Below are positions 22,390 through 29,297 of a DNA stretch of 37,191 bases, one piece after another; the first letter of the stretch is position 1, and each line of letters opens with the position of its first letter. The position numbers and the translations under genes were made by a program. The stretch is from Hyphomicrobiales bacterium (lineage in GTDB: Bacteria; Pseudomonadota; Alphaproteobacteria; Rhizobiales; Rhizobiaceae), in assembly GCA_900474095.1 (NCBI GenBank), contig UCOA01000156.1:1-37191 (forward strand), given 5' to 3'. Under the pieces are notes generated by a model. That model saw only the letters and a program-made list of their open reading frames with translations, made no database searches and had not been told where the DNA came from.

Positions 22390-24633
22390 ATGCGTTCGCT
22401 TGCCAGTTTCAACGACGCCTGGATCTTCCACGAAGGCTTTTCGCCTGATCTTGTCGGGGCTTTCCGGGAAGGGGAGGCAATCAGCCTTCCCCACAACGCC
22501 GTCGAGCTGCCCTTCAATTATTTCGACGAGACCTGCTATCAGCGCGCCTTCACCTACCAGAAAGTCCTCCCATGGCAGCCGAACTTCGCCGGTTGCGAGG
22601 TCTCACTCGTCTTCGATGCGGCCATGGCCGACGCCGTTGTCTACCTGAATGGCGAGAAGATCATCGCGCACAAGGACGGCTACACGCCCTTCGAGGCCCG
22701 GCTGACCGGCCTGCTACGCGACGGCGACAACCTGATCACCGTCAAGATCGACGGCAGCGAGAACCCCGCCATCCCGCCCTTCGGCGGCCGGATCGATTAT
22801 CTCACCTATGCCGGCATCTACCGTGATGTGTGGCTAAGGGTGACCAACCCGGTCTCGATAGCCAATATCAAGATCGAGACCGCAAATGTTCTGACAGATG
22901 CAAAATCCGTTTCGGTCCGCTGTGACCTGAGCAACCCGCAGGGCGTTGCCTTTGCCGGGACGATCGACATCGAGCTGAAGAATTCAAAGGGTGAAGTCCT
23001 TGCCAGCGTCGCGTCGGAAACGGATGGCGCCAGCACCACGCTCTCGATGGAAGACCTCCCCGGGCTCGATCTCTGGACCCTCGACGATCCCGTTCTCTAC
23101 GAGATTGCCGTCACGCTGACCTCCGCGGAGGGCTCGGATAGCTGCGCCTCTCACTTCGGCTTCCGCACGGCCGAATTCACATCCGAAGGCTTCCGCCTCA
23201 ACGGCAAGCCGCTGAAAATCCGCGGACTGAACCGCCATCAGTCCTTCCCCTATGTCGGCTACGCTATGGGCCGCGCGGCCCAGGAGCTCGACGCGGATAT
23301 TCTGAGAAACATGCTGAAGTGCAATCTCGTGCGCACCTCGCATTATCCGCAGTCGAAATGGTTCCTCGACCAGTGCGACCGCATCGGCCTTCTGGTGTTC
23401 GAGGAAATCCCCGGCTGGCAGCATATCGGCGACGAGGAGTGGAAACAGGAATCCATCCGCAACGTCCGCAGGATGATCGAGCGTGACTGGAACCATCCGT
23501 CGATCGTCATCTGGGGCGTGCGCATCAACGAATCCCTCGACGACGACGATTTCTATACGGAAACCAACCGGCTTGCGCGCGAACTCGATCCGACGCGACA
23601 AACGGGCGGCGTCCGCTACATCACCGATAGCGAGTTGCTAGAAGACGTTTACACCATGAACGACTTCATCCTCGGCAACGAGGAACTCCCCGGTGCCAAC
23701 CGCCCGCGCACGGCGCTGCGCAGCCAGCAGGAATGCACCGGCCTGTCGCGCAACGTGCCTTATCTCATCACCGAATTCGGTGGGCACATGTACCCGACGA
23801 AAATCTACGACCAGGAACAGCGCCAGGCAGAGCACGTCCGCCGTCATCTCGAGGTGCTGAACGCCGCTCACGGCGATCCGTCTATCTCCGGCTGCATCGG
23901 CTGGTGCATGTTCGACTACAACACCCACCTGGATTTCGGCTCCGGCGATAGGGTCTGCTATCACGGCGTGCTCGACATGTTCCGTGAACCGAAATTCGCG
24001 GCTTATGTCTATGCCAGCCAGTGCGACCCTGCCGAGGAGATCATTCTGAAGCCGGTGACCTACTGGGCGCGCGGCGAGCGCAGCATAGGCGGCGTGCTGC
24101 CGTTGATCATCTTGACCAATTGCGACGAGGTCGAGCTGCGCTATGGTTCGCTCACCAAACGCGTCGGCCCGGACCGGGAGAATTTCCCGCACCTGCCGCA
24201 CCCGCCGGTCGTCGTCGACCACCGGCATTTCAGCAATGACGAACTCGGCGTCTGGGGCCTGAAATGGGACGACGGCTTCTTTACCGGTTTCATCGATGGC
24301 AAGCCGGTGGCGAGCCTCCACATGGTCCCCAACCCGCTGCCGACGACGCTCGACATCCGGCCCGACCGCGAGTCGCTGAACGCTGAGGGTCGTGACAGCA
24401 CCCGCGTGATTGTCCGCGCACTCGATCAGGTCGGCGCCCGCCTGCCCTTCCTGAACGACGTCGTCACGATCGAAGTCGATGGCCCGGCCCGCATGATTGG
24501 ACCGAAGACGCTCGCTTTTCAGGGCGGCACGACAGGATTTTGGCTCGAAACGACGGGAGCACGAGGGGCGATCACGATCACCGCCTCTTCGCCGCGTTTC
24601 GACAGTGTTGCGCTGGACCTGCAGGCCATTTGA
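22390..24633 (+). CDS. Glycoside hydrolase family 2 protein
   Basis: A 747-residue GH2 enzyme (beta-galactosidase, beta-glucuronidase or beta-mannosidase type). The N-terminal jelly-roll domain (to about 155) contains GGRIDYLTYAGIYRDVWLRV. An Ig-like domain spans about 156-262 and a TIM barrel follows (LKIRGLNRHQSFPYVG). The acid/base glutamate is E381 in WGVRINES and the nucleophile E462 in YLITEFGG. A C-terminal beta region completes it. No signal peptide is present, so it acts in the cytoplasm on imported sugars. AAAGGAAA lies six bases before the ATG. The specificity is not resolvable. Confidence 0.93.
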   Translation: MRSLASFNDAWIFHEGFSPDLVGAFREGEAISLPHNAVELPFNYFDETCYQRAFTYQKVLPWQPNFAGCEVSLVFDAAMADAVVYLNGEKIIAHKDGYTPFEARLTGLLRDGDNLITVKIDGSENPAIPPFGGRIDYLTYAGIYRDVWLRVTNPVSIANIKIETANVLTDAKSVSVRCDLSNPQGVAFAGTIDIELKNSKGEVLASVASETDGASTTLSMEDLPGLDLWTLDDPVLYEIAVTLTSAEGSDSCASHFGFRTAEFTSEGFRLNGKPLKIRGLNRHQSFPYVGYAMGRAAQELDADILRNMLKCNLVRTSHYPQSKWFLDQCDRIGLLVFEEIPGWQHIGDEEWKQESIRNVRRMIERDWNHPSIVIWGVRINESLDDDDFYTETNRLARELDPTRQTGGVRYITDSELLEDVYTMNDFILGNEELPGANRPRTALRSQQECTGLSRNVPYLITEFGGHMYPTKIYDQEQRQAEHVRRHLEVLNAAHGDPSISGCIGWCMFDYNTHLDFGSGDRVCYHGVLDMFREPKFAAYVYASQCDPAEEIILKPVTYWARGERSIGGVLPLIILTNCDEVELRYGSLTKRVGPDRENFPHLPHPPVVVDHRHFSNDELGVWGLKWDDGFFTGFIDGKPVASLHMVPNPLPTTLDIRPDRESLNAEGRDSTRVIVRALDQVGARLPFLNDVVTIEVDGPARMIGPKTLAFQGGTTGFWLETTGARGAITITASSPRFDSVALDLQAI

Positions 24634-24650
24634 TAGAACCGAGAACCCGT

Positions 24651-24666
24651 CGCCCGGTAGCGGGCG
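24651..24666. terminator. Hairpin between convergent GH2 and PhnD-like genes
   Basis: CGCCCG-GTAG-CGGGCG forms a 6-bp GC-only stem in the 40-base gap between two converging genes. There is no T-run in either direction, so it may act as a weak shared terminator or message end. Confidence 0.4.
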
Positions 24667-24673
24667 GCGGATG

Positions 24674-25495
24674 TCACGCGATGACGGGATAGCCCAGCCG
24701 CTGCGCCTGCCGTTCCAGCGCCACGAGCGGTTCATAGTCGGCATCGGACAGAACGACAAAATCCTTCAGCGCCAGCACATCGCGCACGGGACCAAGCGAT
24801 GGCTCGGCGATCGCCTGCCGCAGCACCTGCCGCAGCACCTGCCGCAGCAGCGAAACCTCCTCGTCGGCAGCATCGCCCCGGGTGATAAGCGGCAATCCCG
24901 GCCCCCTGACCGTTTGGGAAAGGATGCGAACTCCCGCAAGGCTCTCCGGATCGAAACGCAGCACATTGCCATAGGTGACGCAATCGATCGCCGCCACATC
25001 CGCTTTTCCGGAGTTGATCGCCGCAATGCTGTTGCGATGCCCGCCCGTTTCTATCACCAAGGAAAAGAACCGCCCGTCCCGGGCCAGCGGCGCGATTGCC
25101 GCGCGAAACAGATTGACGCCGGAATTGCTGACGGGCTCATTGATTGCGGCTCGCGCGCCAACCAGGTCCTCCAGCGAACGGGCATCCGAACCCTTGCCGA
25201 CAATGATGAAGCTGCATGTTGACGGCCCGTCACAGCCCGGATGGCCATAGATCGGCGTTGCCACCAGACGCACCTTGCCGCGCAGCAGTTTGACATAGGG
25301 AAAGCCGCAGGTCTGGGCCAGCAGCAGCCCGGGGTGCGTCCAGGCTTCATTGTAGCACACCGCCGTGTCGAGGCGGCCTGGAATATCGTCGAGACCCGCG
25401 CGATTCAGTGCATCGCTCAGGAAACGCCACAAAGCCGCGGTGGCTTCAGCGAGTGGAGGCGGGCTGGCATACATGGCGAGGCTGGCGAGGCGCAT
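24674..25495 (-). CDS. PhnD-like phosphate/phosphonate-binding family protein without signal peptide
   Basis: A 273-residue protein resembling PhnD-type binding proteins (COG3221-like). Visible segments are GLLLAQTCGFPYV, LVATPIYGHPGCDG, the serine-rich ligand loop INEPVSNSGVNLFR, and IAAINSGKADVAAIDCVTYG. The open frame starts at GTG 25531, but ATG 25495 begins at the domain edge and has GAAAG upstream. Neither start gives a signal peptide, unlike true periplasmic members. No permease or ATPase is nearby. The C-terminal part contains LRQV repeated through a 12-bp DNA repeat. It follows the desaturase gene by about 80 bases and may share its transcript. The function is unknown. Confidence 0.78.
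   Translation of the reverse strand: MRLASLAMYASPPPLAEATAALWRFLSDALNRAGLDDIPGRLDTAVCYNEAWTHPGLLLAQTCGFPYVKLLRGKVRLVATPIYGHPGCDGPSTCSFIIVGKGSDARSLEDLVGARAAINEPVSNSGVNLFRAAIAPLARDGRFFSLVIETGGHRNSIAAINSGKADVAAIDCVTYGNVLRFDPESLAGVRILSQTVRGPGLPLITRGDAADEEVSLLRQVLRQVLRQAIAEPSLGPVRDVLALKDFVVLSDADYEPLVALERQAQRLGYPVIA
24815..24850. repeat. Three tandem 12-bp repeats inside PhnD-like gene
   Basis: CTGCCGCAGCAC occurs at 24815, 24827 and (last base G) 24839. On the coding strand it gives three in-frame copies of a leucine-arginine-glutamine-rich four-residue unit. Copy number could vary by slippage without breaking the frame. Confidence 0.9.
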
Positions 25496-25577
25496 TCGGG
25501 AACTTTCGCAGGTTGCGGGCGTGCTTACCACGCCTCGGCTGGCGCGGGATCGCCGTATACCGGGATTTCGGCTTCGA

Positions 25578-26498
25578 TCATGAGTGTTCGGGATGGGTCA
25601 ACGTGTCATGCGGTTTCAGGAAGAACCGCCAGGCGATGTCCCAGTAGCTGTTATAGAGCAGACCGCCATTGCTGGCGATCAGAGCCTCCCGGTTCCTGCG
25701 ATAGACGGAGGGCAGGTGATACCAGGAAATCCCGGGCTTCAGGTGATGCAGGACATGCAGGTTGTTGTAGAGAAACAGCAGTCCGAACACATGGCTGTTT
25801 TCCACGATCGCAGTTCGCTCCTCGTGCCGCTCGGCATAGCGGTGCTCGGCATAGGACCGCAGCCGTGTCATCGCAGCGCCCAGGTAGACGAAGCCGGAGA
25901 CATAGAGCCAGAACGGCATGCCGCAAATTGCAATGATCCAGAAAAGCACGCCAGCCACGCCGATCATATGGACCGCCCAGATGCGTGCCCTGCCCGGTTC
26001 TCCCGCCACGAGCAACCGTCTTTCCTGTCCAAGAAAACTCAAGACCATGACGGCCGGTCCGATGGTCAGCCGTCCGAGCAGCGTCGTGTTCCAATGCGCA
26101 AGCAGCCTGCCGGCGGCACCCAGGCGCTGCCAGGCCGCCCTGGTGAAATAGGAGGATTCCGGATCCTCGATGGGATCCGTCAGATGCTCGTCGCGGTGAT
26201 GGTCCAGATGGCTTTGGCGATAGATGTCATAGGGCAGCCAGAGCGACAGCGGGATCGATCCGATGGCATTGTTGATCCGCTGGTTGCCTGTCGGATGGCC
26301 ATGGATGATCTCATGCTGCAGCGATCCCTGCCAGGCGATCAGCCAGCCGCCGGCAAACGCGACGAGGATCAGCGGCAGGGACTGCCACCAGAGGGTCAGC
26401 GCCAGAAAGCCTCCGTAGATCGCGATCGTCAGGAGAATGGTCGGCCATTCCACGCTGTGTTGAGGGACCTTGATGGCGTAGAATGGTCTAGCGGACAT
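25578..26498 (-). CDS. Membrane fatty-acid desaturase family protein
   Basis: Integral-membrane di-iron enzyme of 306 residues. Three histidine boxes are clear: HEIIHGH (62-68), HLDHH (97-101) and HVLHH (248-252). They are separated by hydrophobic segments at about 20-55, 175-205 and nearby. Such enzymes introduce double bonds or hydroxyl groups into acyl chains or other lipids. An extra histidine cluster YAEHRYAERH lies near 216-225. AGAGGA precedes the ATG by about ten bases, and the upstream region is very AT-rich. Whether it is a desaturase or a hydroxylase cannot be decided. Confidence 0.9.
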   Translation of the reverse strand: MSARPFYAIKVPQHSVEWPTILLTIAIYGGFLALTLWWQSLPLILVAFAGGWLIAWQGSLQHEIIHGHPTGNQRINNAIGSIPLSLWLPYDIYRQSHLDHHRDEHLTDPIEDPESSYFTRAAWQRLGAAGRLLAHWNTTLLGRLTIGPAVMVLSFLGQERRLLVAGEPGRARIWAVHMIGVAGVLFWIIAICGMPFWLYVSGFVYLGAAMTRLRSYAEHRYAERHEERTAIVENSHVFGLLFLYNNLHVLHHLKPGISWYHLPSVYRRNREALIASNGGLLYNSYWDIAWRFFLKPHDTLTHPEHS

Positions 26499-26519
26499 GC
26501 ACTGTTATTCCTCTGGAGT

Positions 26520-26620
26520 TGAGGGAAATTACAGCGCGGCTGTCGATTTAGATAACTATGTTTATTTATTTTATAGACTAAAATTGAAAAACGTTCGCTT
26601 TCAAGGATTGGGGGTGCAGC
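26520..26620 (-). promoter_or_regulatory. AT-rich upstream region of desaturase gene
   Basis: This stretch is far richer in A/T than the rest of the window. On the minus strand it contains TATAAA-like sequence. An interrupted inverted repeat pairs TTTAG (26547-26551) with CTAAA (26578-26582) and CTAT (26556-26559) with ATAG (26573-26576). It is the natural place for the desaturase promoter. No single -35/-10 pair is convincing. Confidence 0.45.
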
Positions 26621-26666
26621 TTTTACCATCCTCTTGCCGGTTTTCTCAGGCGAAATGGAAGATGGA

Positions 26667-27182
26667 TCAGACCCACGACGCTGGCGTTTTCGGCAATCGT
26701 CCATCGGGATCAATGACGTCGAGGCGCGGCGTACCCTTTGCATTCCACCGCCAGAGCGCCACGCAGGTTCCGCCCGGCGACATGAAGGACGGATAGATCA
26801 ACCCGTCAAAACCGAGGCCGATCAAGCGTTCGCGCAGACGGTGCGTTTCCGGCACCTTGCCGCTGTCGAGGTCCATCCGCCATTCGCAGCGATGAATGTC
26901 GGGCGAGCTTCCAAGCTCGGAGAGAATTGCCGAATGCGTCAGGTCGGCCAGAACGGCATCCTTGAGCTCCAGCTGCACGATCAGCGCCGGATGCTGCACG
27001 AAGCCCTGGTTGTACTCCGCCCAGGCGGTCGAGAGTTCGCGCGCCGCATAGATCGTCGGCGCGCCGACCGGGTTCCAGCGGCCACCGAAGCGCGCAGCAC
27101 CCTCGCCTGAAAGCGGCGCAAAGGCCCATTGCGGCACGAAGGCGCGCCACAGGGTCAGCGTTTCAACGCAACTGTCAGGCAT
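26667..27182 (-). CDS. RES-domain toxin of type II toxin-antitoxin pair
   Basis: About 171 residues with the RES fold. It has ARFGGRWNPVGAP with the conserved arginine, IYAARELSTAWAEY with the glutamate, and PSFMSPGGTCVALW with the serine. RES toxins are known to degrade NAD+ and halt growth. ATG 27182 overlaps the antitoxin stop by 8 bases (ATGCCTGA), so translation is coupled. The open frame reaches 27206, but the extra residues would lie within the antitoxin gene. All three family residues are present, so activity is plausible. Confidence 0.92.
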   Translation of the reverse strand: MPDSCVETLTLWRAFVPQWAFAPLSGEGAARFGGRWNPVGAPTIYAARELSTAWAEYNQGFVQHPALIVQLELKDAVLADLTHSAILSELGSSPDIHRCEWRMDLDSGKVPETHRLRERLIGLGFDGLIYPSFMSPGGTCVALWRWNAKGTPRLDVIDPDGRLPKTPASWV

Positions 27183-27546
27183 AAACGCCGGACCGCACCG
27201 CCTCAAGATAGGCCAGCACCTTGTCCGACTTGCCCTCGCTCACCAGATCATAGGCCGTCTTGCCGGCCCAGCCGGGGATTGGCTGGTGCTTGAACCAGAT
27301 GGTCGCGCGGTTCTCGTCTCCGGCCATTTCACTGGCCATGGCAAGGATGCGCACGACCTGACTCAAGGCGCTGTCCACCTTGCGCGCGCCCGATTTCGCC
27401 GTCAGCGTGTTGCGGGCAACACCGATCAGCCGGGCAAGCTCGGACAGGGTGACGCCAAGCTGTTCCGAAACACGCGACGGCGACAGGAACGGCGACCGAC
27501 CGTCGCTGAACCGGCTTGCCGCAATATCGAAGCTCAAGGCTGTCAT
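27175..27546 (-). CDS. Xre/MbcA/ParS-type antitoxin (DUF2384)
   Basis: A 123-residue antitoxin for the adjacent RES toxin. The N-terminal part holds an Xre-like helix-turn-helix (VSEQLGVTLSELARLIGVAR). The C-terminal DUF2384/MbcA-ParS-Xre toxin-binding domain includes IWFKHQPIPGWAGKTAYDLV, which covers the toxin active site in known pairs. AGGA lies nine bases before the ATG. An inverted repeat 20 bases upstream is a likely autoregulatory operator. Confidence 0.93.
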   Translation of the reverse strand: MTALSFDIAASRFSDGRSPFLSPSRVSEQLGVTLSELARLIGVARNTLTAKSGARKVDSALSQVVRILAMASEMAGDENRATIWFKHQPIPGWAGKTAYDLVSEGKSDKVLAYLEAVRSGVYA

Positions 27547-27565
27547 GACGCATTCCTAACACATC

Positions 27566-27584
27566 TTGATAAAGACACTATCAA
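27566..27584. promoter_or_regulatory. Candidate autoregulatory operator of RES-Xre pair
   Basis: TTGATA (27566-27571) and TATCAA (27579-27584) are perfect arms around seven bases, 20 bases before the antitoxin start. The position overlaps where its promoter must be, as expected for repression by the Xre antitoxin. Confidence 0.6.
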
Positions 27585-27597
27585 AATATGCTCAAAT

Positions 27598-27618
27598 CAT
27601 GCGCGTTTCAAGCGCATG
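27598..27618. terminator. Hairpin after liu operon
   Basis: CATGCGC-GTTTCAA-GCGCATG has a perfect 7-bp stem and lies 7 bases beyond the liuC stop. Only a short T-rich stretch follows on the minus strand, so termination may be leaky toward the toxin-antitoxin genes. Confidence 0.5.
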
Positions 27619-27624
27619 ACGCGA

Positions 27625-28419
27625 TTAGACCGGTTTGCGCCAGCTCGGCTCCCGCTTCTCCAGAAATGCCGAAATGCCTTCGCGCGCTTCCGCCGTCTCC
27701 CATGCATCGGCCAGACGCTCGATCGTCGCCTCGATGATGTCGTCAGTGATCCGCATGCCGAGCGACCGCGCCAGGGCCTTCGAGCGTCCAACAGCGCCCG
27801 GAGCGACCTGCAGATAGGGTTGAATCTCCGCCTCCAGCGCCTTGTCGAGCACCGGCATTGGTACGACGCGCGTCACCAGTCCGGCCGCGTGCGCCTCGTG
27901 CGCGCCGATGATCTTCCCGGACATGAACAGCGGCCGCGCCTGGCCCTCGCCGATGCGAGCCACTACATAAGGGCTGATCGTCGCCGGAATGAGCCCGAGC
28001 CGCGTCTCTGTCAGCCCGAATTTCGCCGTGTCGGCAGCAATGACAACGTCGGCAACGGCAAGCAGGCCGATGCCGCCGCCAAAGGCATTGCCATGGACGC
28101 GGGCAATGACGGGTTTTGCCACGTCATTCAGCGCCTTGAACATCAGCGCCAGCCGCCGGGCCTCCGCCATCCGCGTCGCCCGGTCGGCTTCGACCTGCGC
28201 CTTCATCCAGCCGAGGTCGCCGCCGGCGCAGAAGCTCGCCCCCTCGCCTGTCAACTCGACCACGCGCACGAACCGGTCGACGCCCAATTGGCCGGCCACG
28301 TCGGTCAGCTCGTCGATCATTGTGCCCGAGAGCGCATTGTGTTTTTCCGGCCGGGCAAGCGTCAAGCGCGCCACGCCGCGATCATCGACGAACAAGCGAA
28401 GGGTCTCGAAAGTCATCAT
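27625..28419 (-). CDS. liuC: Methylglutaconyl-CoA hydratase
   Basis: Crotonase-fold enzyme of 264 residues that hydrates 3-methylglutaconyl-CoA to HMG-CoA in leucine breakdown. The oxyanion-hole segments are GASFCAGGDLGWMK (near residues 60-73) and RVHGNAFGGGIGLLA (near 104-118). The GDLGWM and FGGG forms are typical of this hydratase rather than general enoyl-CoA hydratases. It is the last gene of the operon and overlaps liuE by 4 bases. The operon context makes the substrate assignment strong. Confidence 0.92.
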   Translation of the reverse strand: MMTFETLRLFVDDRGVARLTLARPEKHNALSGTMIDELTDVAGQLGVDRFVRVVELTGEGASFCAGGDLGWMKAQVEADRATRMAEARRLALMFKALNDVAKPVIARVHGNAFGGGIGLLAVADVVIAADTAKFGLTETRLGLIPATISPYVVARIGEGQARPLFMSGKIIGAHEAHAAGLVTRVVPMPVLDKALEAEIQPYLQVAPGAVGRSKALARSLGMRITDDIIEATIERLADAWETAEAREGISAFLEKREPSWRKPV

Positions 28420-29297
28420 GAACTCCTCAAACTGCGAGCGAAATCCGCCGCCTTTTCAAGTGCATCCTCGTCAAGCCCCGTTTTGAAGCCGCGCGCTTTC
28501 AAATACCGGTCGACCAGCAGCGTATCGACGTTGCCCTTGGCGCCGGGGGCGTAAGGGCATCCGCCCAATCCGCCCACCGAAGCGTCGAACACGCGGATAC
28601 CGCGTTCCAGCCCAACGCCGATGTTGTCGAGCGCCCGCCCCGACGTATCGTGAAAATGCCCGGCCAGCTTGGACGCGGGGATCGCCGTCAGCACGGCCGT
28701 CAACATGCGATCGATCGCCTCCGGCGTCCCCCGGCCGATCGTATCGCCGAGACTGATCTCGTAGCAGCCAAGCGCCATGAGCTGCGCGGCAACATCGGCG
28801 ACGCTTGCGGGAGCGATCGCGCCATCATAGGGGCATTCTACCACGCAACTGACATAGCCGCGCATCGGAATGCCGTGCTGCCGGGCGACCTGCGCCACCG
28901 GGCAAAACCGCTCCAGGCTCTTCGCGATGGAGCAATTGATATTGTGCTGCGAAAAGCCTTCGGACGCCGAGGCAAAGATCGCAACTTCGTCCGCGCCCGC
29001 CAGAAGCGCTGCTTCGAAGCCCTTCATATTCGGTGTCAGCACCGCATAACGCACGCCCGGCCTGCGGCCGATGCCGGCCATGACCTCGGGCGCATCGGCG
29101 AGTTGCGGCACCCATTTCGGGCTGACGAAACTCGTGACCTCGATCCGTTCGAACCCGCAGGCCGAGAGCATGTCAACGAGCCTGATCTTGGCCGCCGTAT
29201 CGATCAGGACCTTCTCGTTCTGAAGCCCGTCCCGCGGCGCCATCTCGACGATCGAGACGCGGTTTGAAGCGCCGCCTGTATCCGTTTTCGACATCAC
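28416..29297 (-). CDS. liuE: Hydroxymethylglutaryl-CoA lyase
   Basis: A 293-residue TIM-barrel lyase that splits HMG-CoA into acetyl-CoA and acetoacetate, the final step of leucine degradation. It has the opening motif VEMAPRDGLQNEK, metal-binding histidines in AGHFHDTSGRAL, and the signature GGLGGCPYAPGAKGN with the catalytic cysteine. The length is normal. It overlaps liuD upstream and liuC downstream by 4 bases each. Confidence 0.95.
   Translation of the reverse strand: MMSKTDTGGASNRVSIVEMAPRDGLQNEKVLIDTAAKIRLVDMLSACGFERIEVTSFVSPKWVPQLADAPEVMAGIGRRPGVRYAVLTPNMKGFEAALLAGADEVAIFASASEGFSQHNINCSIAKSLERFCPVAQVARQHGIPMRGYVSCVVECPYDGAIAPASVADVAAQLMALGCYEISLGDTIGRGTPEAIDRMLTAVLTAIPASKLAGHFHDTSGRALDNIGVGLERGIRVFDASVGGLGGCPYAPGAKGNVDTLLVDRYLKARGFKTGLDEDALEKAADFARSLRSS

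Noticed and set aside
24815-24850. Short tandem repeats as a CRISPR array
   Set aside because: The units are 12 bp, contiguous, without spacers, and in frame within a coding sequence.
27286-28554. Plus-strand open frame of 422 codons opposite the antitoxin and liuC/liuE genes
   Set aside because: Antisense shadow of clearly recognisable genes, with no ribosome-binding site or domain.
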